DNA of 21,535 nt from Phocaeicola plebeius (GCA_004558305.1 SFDG01000042.1:1-21535), one strand, 5' to 3'; counted from the stretch's first letter, positions 8,101-16,638 are shown. Program-made: numbers and translations. The notes: generated from the letters alone by a model not told the origin.

Positions 8101-8423
8101 ACTACCTGAGCGGCATGGACTACTGGACACCCGAAAACCCGTCCAACGAAATGACCTCGCTGACCTACAGTCCCTTCGAGAAGCATACGTGGTACAAGAA
8201 AGTGAACTACGTGCAGGTGAAGAACATCTCTCTCGGCTACACCTTCCAGCAGGCCTTCCTGAAGAAGTACCTGGGCGTATCTGCCCTGAACACCAACCTG
8301 AGTGTCAACAACCTCTGCTCGTTCAGCAACGTGAAGAATACCACCAACCTGGAAGCCGATGACATGTACACCAGCTATCCTACCAACCGTTCATATATGT
8401 TCGGTATCAACTTAACCTTCTAA
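5169..8423 (+). CDS. SusC/RagA-family TonB-dependent transporter with STN signalling domain
   Basis: A 1084-aa outer-membrane transporter for oligosaccharides. It has a signal peptide with cleavage near LPA|Q at residue 21. The STN domain spans about 28-100 (ITLSFANIPLKEAMAKIEQ). A carboxypeptidase-regulatory-like domain spans about 111-183. A TonB-box-like EVVVVGYG is at 188-195, the plug covers about 197-315 with the family signature SVLKDASSAAIYGSRGSNG (287-305), and the rest is a 22-strand barrel ending in F. The STN domain is the extra module seen in transporters that signal to FecR, which fits the two genes upstream. Length is normal for the STN-bearing type. It is followed 16 nt later by susD. 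Substrate specificity cannot be read from the sequence. Confidence 0.95.
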   Translation: MHLKKLSVALLLLLLNAPLPAQVKEKLITLSFANIPLKEAMAKIEQSTDYTFFYDASQINVQQKVSLKVKDATAQNAMTALLKGTGLKFEVTNSQIVIYQKKAVSAQTPITLEGQIVDQAGEPIIGANILEQGTTNGVITDIDGKYRLNVKAGSTIQVTYIGFTTQSFKASQMPSVVKMSEDNKTLQEVVVVGYGSQRKSDLTGGIVAVSEEKLKLVTTNNLMDKLAGQIPGLNITTANARPGEEQTLRVRGENSLSASNSPLIVLDGIPYSGSLTDIDPDIVESLSVLKDASSAAIYGSRGSNGVILIQTKKGKAGKATVSYKGQVGFQQVQKRLNVMKGDEYIRLKQDYYAQNYGFTGDQLDPLNVLNPSERENYKNGIETDWQDIVFRNALTHDNQVSISGGTESTKYMAAIAHMSQNGVMRNTGLKRSNISMNVTQDFNSWLTIGIGAQFVQKNIDNNQPYLESALKQSPYGQYKDEYGNYVDYPMDETLFYNPMGNVNATTDNVQRNLFISSFAEIKLPIKGLKFRSNLGYNYRSKFQGSYYGRNTFSGKSVDGSASVKNEHYYDYTWENLLTYNNTFGKHKIDATGLFSVQETQTKTAQQDAECFVNDDSEYHNMNAGEKNQKVSSSLTETSTLSYMFRLNYGYDNRYLLTLTGRTDGYSAFGANNKYAFFPSAALAWNLSSEEFMADAREKWLDLLKFRFSYGSNGNQAISAYQTLDRLSIAKYIWGDEGTTANGTYLPFSGVGNPNLKWETTRTFNVGVDFAFFNNRLSGNIDFYVANTSDLLMKRNVPVMNGYNSIMDNVGKTRNKGIEIALNSVNIETKDFQWNTNVNFSLNRDKIVELRGDGQDDVTNKWFIGEPLRVYYDYNVIGIWQSDDPRWNAEKKQFLNAEGKQIQSGAKPGAAMLEDVNGDGVISSADKKIIGSKLPSFLLSMGNQFSYKNFTFSFLLNGVFGVTKERKDLNLERWDMKFNYLSGMDYWTPENPSNEMTSLTYSPFEKHTWYKKVNYVQVKNISLGYTFQQAFLKKYLGVSALNTNLSVNNLCSFSNVKNTTNLEADDMYTSYPTNRSYMFGINLTF

Positions 8424-8439
8424 ACAGCATTCACCGATT

Positions 8440-10053
8440 ATGAAAATGAAAAAGATATACTCGATGGCACTTGGAGCAGCCATCGCCTTCAGCAGTTGTT
8501 CGGGTTTCCTGGACGAAGAACTGAAAAGCTCCCTCTCGCCCGACAATACCTACACCAGCAGCCACGGCTTCGAGGTAGGCATCACCGGCTTGTACGAATA
8601 TGCCCGTTCGGAATGGAACACCTGGGGCGGCAGCGACAATGCCTTCACCCACGGAGCCGCCACTCCTTACGAAATCCTGCAGATTGGTACGGACATTACC
8701 GCCACTGGTCATAACGACGGCGGTCTGCTCAACTTCTACAACTTTGCCTACACGCCGCAGACCGGCATGATCAACTCCTGGTGGAAGTTCTGCTACGGAC
8801 TCATCGCCAATGCCAACCAGATTCTGGAATACTCGGAACAGGATGTGAACTGGGACAAGCCCAGTGACAAGATTGGCTATCAGGCCGAAGCCCGCTTCTT
8901 CCGCGCCTACGGCTACCGCTACCTGACCTACCTGTGGGGCGATGTTCCCTACGTAGACAAGGTGGAAGACAAGTTCCGCATCGACTTTACCCGTACCCCC
9001 AAGGCCGAAGTGCTGCAGCATATCATCGACGACCTGGAGTTTGCAGCCGCCAACCTGCCGGAAGACCCCGACAAGGTGACCGTGGGACGACTGACCAAAT
9101 GGGCCGCCGAGCACCTGCTGAGCGAAGTCTACCTGATGGCCGGCAACTACAGCAAGGCCGAACAGGCAGCACTGGCCGTCATCAACTCCGGCAAGTTCTC
9201 CCTGATGACCGACCGTTTCGGCAAGGTCAAGGACGAACCGGGCGACGTGTTCTCCGACCTGTTCAAGGAAAACAACCAGAACCGCACGTCGGGCAACACG
9301 GAAAGCATCTGGTGTATGCAGTTCGAGTACAACACCACCGGTGGCGGCGGCGAGTCGGAAGACTGGCTGAAGCGTACCTGGGTACCCAAGTACTGGCAGG
9401 TGGACGGCTTCGTCATCGCTGATACGCTGGGCGGCCGCGGCCTGGCACAGCTCACTCCGCTGGAATGGTGGGTGAACGGCGAAAACTTCTACGACCCGAC
9501 CGATATCCGCAACTCGGAATACAACATCAAGCGTCACTGGTACTGCAACAATGCCGCCTCGGAGAAATACGGTCAGGAAGTGCCCATCACCGAAACCACC
9601 TGGAAGGCCGGACAGCTGTGTCCCACCATCACCAAGTTCTTCTACGGAGTCATCGACCGGGGCGGCGAGTCCGGCTACGGAGGCAATACGAAAGACCGCA
9701 TGAAATTCCGTCTGGCCGAGACCTATCTGCTGCTGGCAGAAGCCCGTCTGCAGCAAGGCAATACGGCAGGTGCTGCCGAGGCCATCAACGTCGTGCGCCA
9801 GCGTGCCCATGCCCGTCTGGTCACTGCCGACGAGGTTACGGTAGACTTCCTGCTCGACGAGCGTATTCGCGAACTCATCGGCGAGGAACTGCGCCGCTGC
9901 ACGCTGAGCCGTCTTGGCAAGCTGAAGGAACGTACAGTGAAGTACAACCCCAATGCCAGCCAGTGGGACGACAAGCACTTGCTCTGGCCCATCCCGCAGG
10001 ATGTCATCAACTCCAATACCGGTGCCGAGTTCCCGCAAAACCCCGGATGGTAA
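8440..10053 (+). CDS. SusD/RagB-family glycan-binding lipoprotein
   Basis: A 537-aa surface lipoprotein that forms the lid of the SusC pore and captures glycan. The lipobox is FSSC with the lipidated Cys at 20, followed by SGFLDEELKSS, the usual SusD start. The N-terminal half is TPR-like helices (SusD-like_3), for example FFRAYGYRYLTYLWGDVPYV around 150-170. The C-terminal region has the SusD_RagB hallmark MKFRLAETYLLLAEARLQQG and LLDERIRELIGEELRR, ending WPIPQDVINSN. The start is MKMKK; the Met at codon 3 is an alternative. It belongs to the same operon as susC. No SusE/F-like surface-binding gene follows, which is a minimal arrangement. Confidence 0.95.
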   Translation: MKMKKIYSMALGAAIAFSSCSGFLDEELKSSLSPDNTYTSSHGFEVGITGLYEYARSEWNTWGGSDNAFTHGAATPYEILQIGTDITATGHNDGGLLNFYNFAYTPQTGMINSWWKFCYGLIANANQILEYSEQDVNWDKPSDKIGYQAEARFFRAYGYRYLTYLWGDVPYVDKVEDKFRIDFTRTPKAEVLQHIIDDLEFAAANLPEDPDKVTVGRLTKWAAEHLLSEVYLMAGNYSKAEQAALAVINSGKFSLMTDRFGKVKDEPGDVFSDLFKENNQNRTSGNTESIWCMQFEYNTTGGGGESEDWLKRTWVPKYWQVDGFVIADTLGGRGLAQLTPLEWWVNGENFYDPTDIRNSEYNIKRHWYCNNAASEKYGQEVPITETTWKAGQLCPTITKFFYGVIDRGGESGYGGNTKDRMKFRLAETYLLLAEARLQQGNTAGAAEAINVVRQRAHARLVTADEVTVDFLLDERIRELIGEELRRCTLSRLGKLKERTVKYNPNASQWDDKHLLWPIPQDVINSNTGAEFPQNPGW

Positions 10054-10083
10054 TCTATAGCTGATTCTTGTCATACCCACAAG

Positions 10084-10132
10084 AGCGAAACATCCGGAAC
10101 GCCCAGCGAATCATTCCGGGTGCTTCGCTTTT
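10084..10132 (+). terminator. Terminator or attenuator hairpin between susD and the fucosidase gene
   Basis: A 16-nt arm (10084-10099) pairs with 10114-10129 with one mismatch and one wobble, around a 14-nt loop. It is followed by TTTT then GCTT, a weak T tract. It could make expression of the enzyme genes lower than that of susCD, or protect the susCD transcript end. Confidence 0.5.
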
Positions 10133-10171
10133 GCTTCAACTATCATTTACGTTTATCTTGAAAAAATACGT

Positions 10172-11626
10172 ATGAAACCAACATTGTTCATTCGATTCTA
10201 TTGTTTTGTCTGCGCGATAGGATTAGCCAGTATCTTCCAGTCACAAGCCCAGCCCCGCCCGTTACCGGCGGAACAGGAAATCCCTTTGCAGTACGGGGCA
10301 GACCGGCTAGGCAAGCGACAGGATGCCGCCATGCAGCAGTTCCGCAACCACCGCCTGGGAGCCTTCATCCATTGGGGGCTGTATGCCATCCCCGGCGGCG
10401 AATGGAAGGGCAAGATGTACCCCGGCGCTGCCGAATGGCTGAAGTCGTGGGCCAACGTCCCTTCCGATGAATGGATGCAGCTGATGCAGCAATGGAACCC
10501 CACCCGCTTTGATGCCAAGGCATGGGCCAGGATGGCTCGGCAGATGGGGGTGAAATACGTGAAGATCACCACCAAGCATCACGAAGGCTTCTGCCTGTGG
10601 CCCAGCCAGTACACCTCGTACACCGTGGCCAACACGCCGTATCAGAAAGACCTGCTCGGCGAGATGGTCAAGGCCTACAACGCGGAAGGCATCGACGTGC
10701 ACTTCTATTTCTCGGTGATGGACTGGAGCCATCCCGACTGGCGCTACGACCTGAAGACCCGTGAAGACAGCGTGGCCTTCCGGCGGTTCCTGGACTTTAC
10801 GGACAACCAGCTGCGCGAACTGGCCACCCGCTACTCCACCGTCAAGGACTTCTGGTTCGACGGCACCTGGGACAGCAGCATCAAGAAGAACGGCGGGTGG
10901 ACGGCCCACGTGGAACGGATGCTGAAAGAGCTGGTGCCGGGCGTGACCATCAACAGCCGCTTGCGGGCCGATGACTACGGGAAACGCCACTTCGACTCGA
11001 ACGGCCATCTGATGGGCGACTACGAATCGGGCTACGAGCGGAAGCTGCCCGACCCCGTGAAGGACCTGAAGGTGACCCGTTGGGACTGGGAGGCCTGCAT
11101 GACCGTACCCGAAAACCAATGGGGCTACCACAAGGACTGGTCGCTCAGCTATGTAAAGACCCCCATGGAGGTGCTGGAACGCATTGTCCATGCCGTCTCC
11201 ATGGGCGGCAACATGGTGGTCAACTTCGGGCCTCAGCCCGACGGAGACTTCCGCCCGGAGGAGAAGGAGCTGGCTGCCTCCATCGGACGCTGGATGAAAC
11301 AGAACGGAGAATGCATCTACGGCTGCGACTATGCCGGGATGGAGAAACAGGACTGGGGCTACTACACCCGCAAGGGGAACAACATCTACATGGTGGTCTT
11401 CAACCTGCCCTTCTCGCGCCGGCTGAAGGTGAAGGTGCCCCGGAAGCTGCGCATCGACGCTGCCCGTACCCTCGACGGAAAGAAGGTGGAGGTGACAGAA
11501 GCGGCCCGCGACGAATACATCGTGCTGGCCGACCGCTTTGCCTCCGAGAAAGAACCTTTCGTCATCTGCCTGAGCGTGGAAGACGGGAGCGCGGACAGCA
11601 GCCGCTACCGCGATGCCCTTACCTGA
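10172..11626 (+). CDS. GH29 alpha-L-fucosidase, exported
   Basis: A 484-aa glycoside hydrolase that releases alpha-linked L-fucose with retention. It has a signal peptide ending near QSQA|Q (residue 26) and no lipobox, so it is probably periplasmic. GH29 landmarks are LGAFIHWGLYAIP (62-74), KITTKHHEGFCLWPS (131-145), the nucleophile in DFWFDG (D230), and GGNMVVNFGPQPDG (345-358). The region MGDYESGYERKLP (281-293) is where the acid/base Glu is expected; E289 is my guess. The catalytic barrel is about 40-390, and the last 80 residues form a beta-sandwich tail. It lies 118 nt after susD, in the same direction, and is a member of the PUL. It implies a fucosylated substrate. Confidence 0.93.
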   Translation: MKPTLFIRFYCFVCAIGLASIFQSQAQPRPLPAEQEIPLQYGADRLGKRQDAAMQQFRNHRLGAFIHWGLYAIPGGEWKGKMYPGAAEWLKSWANVPSDEWMQLMQQWNPTRFDAKAWARMARQMGVKYVKITTKHHEGFCLWPSQYTSYTVANTPYQKDLLGEMVKAYNAEGIDVHFYFSVMDWSHPDWRYDLKTREDSVAFRRFLDFTDNQLRELATRYSTVKDFWFDGTWDSSIKKNGGWTAHVERMLKELVPGVTINSRLRADDYGKRHFDSNGHLMGDYESGYERKLPDPVKDLKVTRWDWEACMTVPENQWGYHKDWSLSYVKTPMEVLERIVHAVSMGGNMVVNFGPQPDGDFRPEEKELAASIGRWMKQNGECIYGCDYAGMEKQDWGYYTRKGNNIYMVVFNLPFSRRLKVKVPRKLRIDAARTLDGKKVEVTEAARDEYIVLADRFASEKEPFVICLSVEDGSADSSRYRDALT

Positions 11627-11644
11627 GCGGTTCCATCCCACTAT

Positions 11645-11686
11645 CTATTATTACCTGACCCTTATTACCTATTATTACCTAACCCT
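11645..11686. repeat. Two direct repeats in the fucosidase-GH2 gap
   Basis: CTATTATTACCTGACCCT (11645-11662) and CTATTATTACCTAACCCT (11669-11686) are 18-nt direct repeats, 24 nt apart, with one difference. A half copy (CTTATTACCT) lies between them, and CTAACCCTTATG occurs again at the GH2 start. The stretch is AT-rich against GC-rich neighbours. Confidence 0.55.
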
Positions 11687-11716
11687 AATTACTTTACTAA
11701 CTATCAACTAACCCTT

Positions 11717-13834
11717 ATGATGAAACAATTACTTTTTCTCTTCTGCGCCACAGCAGCTTCCCTCCTGGGAAGCGCCTCGGCACATGCACGTGAAGTCACT
11801 TCCTTCTGCAACGGATGGGAGTTCAAGAAAGGTCCCATTGCCGCCGAACCGGTAAAGGCTGTCGCAGCCTGGAACGGGAAGTGGGAAGCGGTAGAAATCC
11901 CCCACACCTGGAACGCCACCGACATGCAGACCAAGTACAACGATTTCTATGCCGGTCCCTGCTACTACCGGAAAACCTATGTCTGTCCCGACAGCCTGCG
12001 CGGCAAACGGGTGTACCTGCGCTTCGAAGGAGTGGGTGCCTGTGCCGAAGTCTATGTCAACGGACAGCTGACGGGCACCCACAAGGGAGGCTATTCGGCC
12101 TTCGCTGTGGAAATCGGCAGTGCCCTCAAGGCCGGCGAATCCAATGAAATCATCGTCAAGGCCGACAACCAGTCGCGCCCCGATGTCATCCCGGTCAACC
12201 ACTCCCTGTTCGGTGTCTACGGCGGCATCTATCGTCCCGTATGGTTAGTGGTCACCGAACCGACGCATATCAGTGTGACCGACTGCGCTTCGCCGGGTGT
12301 CTACATCACCCAGAAAAACGTGTCCAAGCGATCGGCCGATGTGGCTGTCAAGGTCAAGCTGGACAACAACAGCCTACAACCCGTCTCCGTGACCTTGGAA
12401 AACACCCTCTACACCCAGGAGGGCCGGACGGTGGCCACCGACCGCCAGCACATCGACCTCACGCCCCAAGGCACCCAGTCGATTCAGTCTGCCTTCCGCC
12501 TCTCCCGTCCCCATCTGTGGCAAGGTCGGGAAGACCCTTATCTGTATAAGCTGGTGACCCGTCTGCTCCGCGACGGGCAAGTCATCGACGAAGTGACGCA
12601 GCCGCTGGGCCTGCGCAAATACGAAATGGTGGCCGGGAAAGGATTCTTCCTGAACGGACAGCGCTATCCCATGTACGGCGTGTGCCGCCACCAGGACTGG
12701 TGGGGACTGGGCAGTGCCCTGAAGAACGAGCACCACGACTTCGACCTGTCGCAGATCATGGAAGTGGGTGCCACCACTGTGCGCTTCGCCCATTATCAGC
12801 AGTCGGAATACCTCTACTCCCGCTGCGACTCGCTGGGTCTCATCATCTGGGCAGAGATTCCGTTCGTGAACCGGGTGACGGGAGAGGAAGCTGAAAATGC
12901 CAAGAACCAGCTCCGAGAGCTTATCCGGCAGAACTTCAACCACCCGTCCATCTACGTGTGGGGACTCCACAACGAGGTCTATCATCCGCATGCCTACACC
13001 GCACAGCTCACGGCTGAGCTGCACGACCTGGCCAAGACGGAAGACCCCGACCGCTACACCGTGTCGGTGAACGGCTACGGACACATGGAACATCCGGTGA
13101 ACCTGAATGCCGACATCCAGGCCATGAACCGCTACTTCGGCTGGTACGAAAAGAAGATCAAGGACATCGACGCATGGATAGAGGGACTGGAGGCCAACTA
13201 TCCGCACCAGCGCTTCATCCTGTCGGAATACGGGGCGGATGCCAACATCGCCCATCAGACTGAGTTGCTGGGCGAATCGCTGAAATGGTGGGAACAATAC
13301 TATCCCGAGACCTTCCAGACCAAGGTGCATGAATACCACTGGAGCGTCATCGCCCGTCACCCCTACATTCTGGCCTCCTATCTCTGGAACTCGTTCGACT
13401 TCGCTACGCCGATGGCCAGTCGCGGCGGTGTCATTGCCCGCAACATGAAGGGCCTGATGACCTTCGACCGCAAGACCCGCAAGGACTCGTTCTACTGGTA
13501 CAAGGCCAACTGGAGCAAGGAGCCGGTGGTCTACCTCACGCAGCGCCGCAATGTGGAGCGCGAACGGAAGCAGACCTCCGTCACCGTCTATTCGAACATC
13601 GGTACTCCCAAGGTGTACCTGAACGGTACGGAGCTGACGGGCATCCGTCAAGGCTACACGGCTGTCCATTATGTATTCGACCAGGTGACACTGGCCGACG
13701 GGAAGAACGTGCTGAAGGCCATAGTGACCCGCGACGGAAAGGAATACACCGACGAAATCGTCTGGCAGTATAACGGCGAACAAGACCGGGGAACCGAATC
13801 GTACGAGAACAAGAATGTCCATTCCGGATTCTAA
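11717..13834 (+). CDS. GH2 beta-galactosidase-like enzyme (705 aa), exported
   Basis: A retaining GH2 enzyme. It has a signal peptide cleaved near SAHA|R (residue 24) and no lipobox. Domains in order are the N-terminal sugar-binding jelly roll (about 27-180, with VPVNHSLFGVYGGIYRPVWL-type ending), an Ig-like domain (about 185-300), a TIM barrel (about 303-600), and a C-terminal beta domain (about 605-685). The acid/base is E420 in VWGLHNEV and the nucleophile is E504 in ILSEYGAD. The barrel start FLNGQRYPMYGVCRHQDWWG is typical of Bacteroidetes GH2 beta-galactosidases, although beta-glucuronidase or beta-mannosidase activity cannot be excluded. It may remove beta-galactose exposed after the fucosidase acts. 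It lies 90 nt after the fucosidase gene and 26 nt before the next GH2. Confidence 0.88.
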   Translation: MMKQLLFLFCATAASLLGSASAHAREVTSFCNGWEFKKGPIAAEPVKAVAAWNGKWEAVEIPHTWNATDMQTKYNDFYAGPCYYRKTYVCPDSLRGKRVYLRFEGVGACAEVYVNGQLTGTHKGGYSAFAVEIGSALKAGESNEIIVKADNQSRPDVIPVNHSLFGVYGGIYRPVWLVVTEPTHISVTDCASPGVYITQKNVSKRSADVAVKVKLDNNSLQPVSVTLENTLYTQEGRTVATDRQHIDLTPQGTQSIQSAFRLSRPHLWQGREDPYLYKLVTRLLRDGQVIDEVTQPLGLRKYEMVAGKGFFLNGQRYPMYGVCRHQDWWGLGSALKNEHHDFDLSQIMEVGATTVRFAHYQQSEYLYSRCDSLGLIIWAEIPFVNRVTGEEAENAKNQLRELIRQNFNHPSIYVWGLHNEVYHPHAYTAQLTAELHDLAKTEDPDRYTVSVNGYGHMEHPVNLNADIQAMNRYFGWYEKKIKDIDAWIEGLEANYPHQRFILSEYGADANIAHQTELLGESLKWWEQYYPETFQTKVHEYHWSVIARHPYILASYLWNSFDFATPMASRGGVIARNMKGLMTFDRKTRKDSFYWYKANWSKEPVVYLTQRRNVERERKQTSVTVYSNIGTPKVYLNGTELTGIRQGYTAVHYVFDQVTLADGKNVLKAIVTRDGKEYTDEIVWQYNGEQDRGTESYENKNVHSGF

Positions 13835-13854
13835 AAAAAAGATTCTAAAAAAAA
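13827..13854. repeat. Tandem duplication spanning the GH2 stop codon
   Basis: GATTCTAAAAAAAA occurs twice head to tail (13827-13840 and 13841-13854). The first copy supplies the TAA stop of the 705-aa GH2. The second lies just upstream of the next ATG at 13861. Confidence 0.8.
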
Positions 13855-13860
13855 GAAAAC

Positions 13861-16638
13861 ATGAATATCCGAACCCTTTTACCCCTGTTCCTCCTCTGCC
13901 TCTGCGGAGGACCTGCCATGGCTCAACAGGAAATCGACCTGAGCGGCACCTGGGAATTCGAGACCGACCTGATGGATTTCCGTCGGGCCTCGGTAGAAAT
14001 CCGAGGAGACGGCCATCTGCACGAAACCATCCAGCTGCCCGGCATCACCGATGACTACGGCATCGGTCACCGTACCTCCTACAAATACTACGACCGCCTG
14101 ACCCGCAAGTGCGAGTATATGGGTCCGGCGTGGTACCGCAAGTATATCGATGTACCCGCCGAATGGGAGGGCAAACGCATCTACCTGTACCTGGAGCGGG
14201 CACACTGGCTGACCTCCATCTATCGCGGGCGCAACGAGGTGAACCGCTGCGACTACGTGAGTGTCCCTCATGTACACGACCTGACCGGTTATCTGAAACC
14301 CGGACAGACCGACATCCTGGACCTGATGATCGACAACCGTTTCCAATACAACACGCACAAGTGGGATCATGCCCACACGGAATATACGCAAATCAACTGG
14401 AACGGCGCCATCGGAGAAGTGAAGCTCGTGGCCCGCGACTCCGTATTCATCGACGACCTGCAAGTCTACCCGGATGTGGCACACAAGTCCATTCGCGCCG
14501 AATTGCAGCTGCAGAACACCACCGGTCATGCGGTGAAAGGCGAAGCGACCTTCATCGTAGAGGGCAACGGACTGCGCGTCGAACATCGCATACCCGTCCA
14601 TTCCGCCGACAGCCTCATCTCGCTGTCCGCCCAGCTGGCTTTGGGAAGCAAGGCCCGTCTGTGGGACGAGTTCGCGCCCAACCTCTACACGTTGGACTGC
14701 CGGTTGCAGACAGTGGCAACCACACCTGCTACCGACAGCCGCCAGGTGACCTTCGGGTTGCGCGAAGTACGTTCCGAGGGCAACGACATCCTGCTCAACG
14801 GACACCGCATCCACCTGCGCGGCACCGTCAACAATGCCGAGTTTCCGCTCACCGGCCATGTCCCGATGGACGACGCTTCGTGGGAACGCCTCTTCACCAT
14901 CCTCAAGGACTATGGCATGAACCACATGCGCTTCCATTCGTGGTGCCCGCCTGCCGCCTGCTTCCGCATGGCCGACAAGATGGGGGTCTACCTCGAAGTG
15001 GAAATGCCCATGTGGGGAGCCGACGGTAAGCCGGGAGACGAGAAGCGCAACGACTTCTTCCGTCGCGAACTGCGGGCCATCCTCAAAGAATACGGCAATC
15101 ATCCCTCCTTCCTGCTCTACTGCAACGGGAACGAGCTGGAAGGGGATTTCGGCTTTCTGGAAGAACTGACGCACTATGGACGCGAAACAGACCCTCGCCG
15201 CCTCTACAGCGGTTCGACCGCCCGCCGGCACGTCCCGTCGGAGCAGTTCTACATTTCCCACCGTTCGGACAAAGGCGGCGTGACCATCTATGACGGCCGT
15301 CCCTACACCGACTGGGACATCAATGCCGGACACGGCACCGGCCAGCCCATCATCAGCCACGAGACAGGGCAACGCTGCGTCTATCCCAACTTTGACGACA
15401 TTTCCCGTTACACGGGTCCCGTCGAAGCACGCAACCTGGAAGTCTACCGCGACTCGCTGGCGGCACACGGGATGCTGGAACAGGCACGAGATTTCTACCG
15501 GGTGACCGGCCAGCAGACCCGCGTGGAATACAAGGATGTCATCGAAGGCCAGCTGCGCACTTCGCTCTCATCGGGCTTCCAGCTGCTCAGCCTGGTGGAT
15601 TTCCCGGGACAAGGCTACGCTCCTGTCGGCATCCTCGACGTGTTCTGGGAAAGCAAAGGCATCCTGAAGCCCGAGGAATTCCGCCGCTTCTGTGCGCCTA
15701 CCGTCCCGTTGCTCCGTTTCAAGAAACGCTCGTTCTACAACGACGAAACGTTCACGGCCAAGGCGGAAATCTACCATTACGGACCGGAACCCCTGCGCAA
15801 GCCATCCGTCCGCTGGGAGGTGACCGATGCATCCGGACAGACCTTATACAAGGGACGGCTCCGGTCACTGACCGTTCCCAACTATGCGGTAACGCCTGTC
15901 GACTCCTTCTCGTTCTCGCTGGAGAAGGTGCCGGCCAATACCCGCCTGACCGTCCGTCTGATGGTCGGCAACCAGCTGGCCAACGAATGGGACATCTGGG
16001 TCTATGCCCGTCGGCAGGCGAAAGACCTGCTGGCATCGGACAACCAGGTGCTCTACGCTTCCCGCTATACGGAACAGGTGAAGGCCGCCCTGCGCAAGGG
16101 CAAGACGGTGGTGCTGCTGCCCCAGCCGAAAGCCATCAACGGACGGCGTTCGTACTTCCACAACCATTTCTGGAACCCCATCATGTTCAAATGGGCGCCG
16201 CTCACGCTGGGCAGCCTGATCCACAACGGCCACGAGGCCTTCCGCGAATTTGTGACGGAGGACCATCTCGACTGGCAGTGGTGGGACATTCTGTCGTATG
16301 CCAAGGTGATGGAAATGGACAACACCCCGAAAGAGCTGCTGCCCTTCATCCAGCCCATCGACACGTACCAGCACAACCACAAGCTGGGCATCGGATTCGA
16401 GGCCAGGATGTACAACGGGAAGTTGCTGGTGCTGGCGCTCGACGTAACGACCGACTGGGACAAACGGCCTGCCACGCAGCAGCTGCTCCATAGCATCCGT
16501 TCGTATGTGACGAGCAGCCGCTTCCAGCCCCAGGTCGTTCTGGATGAATCGTTCCTCACTTCGCTCTACGGCGACGCGAAGCAGACGGAAGAGCAATATG
16601 AACAGGATGATTTCCTGAACTCTTTCCACAACAAGTAA
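13861..16638 (+). CDS. GH2-family enzyme (925 aa) of unassigned specificity, exported
   Basis: A large GH2-like hydrolase with a signal peptide cleaved near PAMA|Q (residue 21). A jelly-roll sugar-binding domain spans about 25-195 (DLSGTWEFETD, then WYRKYIDVPAEWEGKRIYL), an Ig-like domain about 195-300, and a TIM barrel about 305-610. The probable acid/base is E425 in YCNGNELEG and the probable nucleophile is E501 in IISHETGQ. Residues 610-925 are an added C-terminal part. The segment at about 718-755 (a strand-helix-strand reading KDLLASDNQVLYASRYTEQV) resembles a class-I-amidotransferase-like module; this is inference only. The ETGQRCVYPNF stretch differs from the classical beta-galactosidase nucleophile context, so activity on another beta- or alpha-L-configured sugar is possible. 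It is the last gene of the PUL. Confidence 0.8.
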   Translation: MNIRTLLPLFLLCLCGGPAMAQQEIDLSGTWEFETDLMDFRRASVEIRGDGHLHETIQLPGITDDYGIGHRTSYKYYDRLTRKCEYMGPAWYRKYIDVPAEWEGKRIYLYLERAHWLTSIYRGRNEVNRCDYVSVPHVHDLTGYLKPGQTDILDLMIDNRFQYNTHKWDHAHTEYTQINWNGAIGEVKLVARDSVFIDDLQVYPDVAHKSIRAELQLQNTTGHAVKGEATFIVEGNGLRVEHRIPVHSADSLISLSAQLALGSKARLWDEFAPNLYTLDCRLQTVATTPATDSRQVTFGLREVRSEGNDILLNGHRIHLRGTVNNAEFPLTGHVPMDDASWERLFTILKDYGMNHMRFHSWCPPAACFRMADKMGVYLEVEMPMWGADGKPGDEKRNDFFRRELRAILKEYGNHPSFLLYCNGNELEGDFGFLEELTHYGRETDPRRLYSGSTARRHVPSEQFYISHRSDKGGVTIYDGRPYTDWDINAGHGTGQPIISHETGQRCVYPNFDDISRYTGPVEARNLEVYRDSLAAHGMLEQARDFYRVTGQQTRVEYKDVIEGQLRTSLSSGFQLLSLVDFPGQGYAPVGILDVFWESKGILKPEEFRRFCAPTVPLLRFKKRSFYNDETFTAKAEIYHYGPEPLRKPSVRWEVTDASGQTLYKGRLRSLTVPNYAVTPVDSFSFSLEKVPANTRLTVRLMVGNQLANEWDIWVYARRQAKDLLASDNQVLYASRYTEQVKAALRKGKTVVLLPQPKAINGRRSYFHNHFWNPIMFKWAPLTLGSLIHNGHEAFREFVTEDHLDWQWWDILSYAKVMEMDNTPKELLPFIQPIDTYQHNHKLGIGFEARMYNGKLLVLALDVTTDWDKRPATQQLLHSIRSYVTSSRFQPQVVLDESFLTSLYGDAKQTEEQYEQDDFLNSFHNK

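Noticed and set aside
6066..8186. 706-codon open frame on the minus strand
   Set aside because: It lies wholly antisense to susC, has no recognisable domain, and follows from GC-rich codon use in the true gene. The same holds for long minus-strand frames at 8431-10080, 10307-11641, 12374-13822 and 13879-15468.
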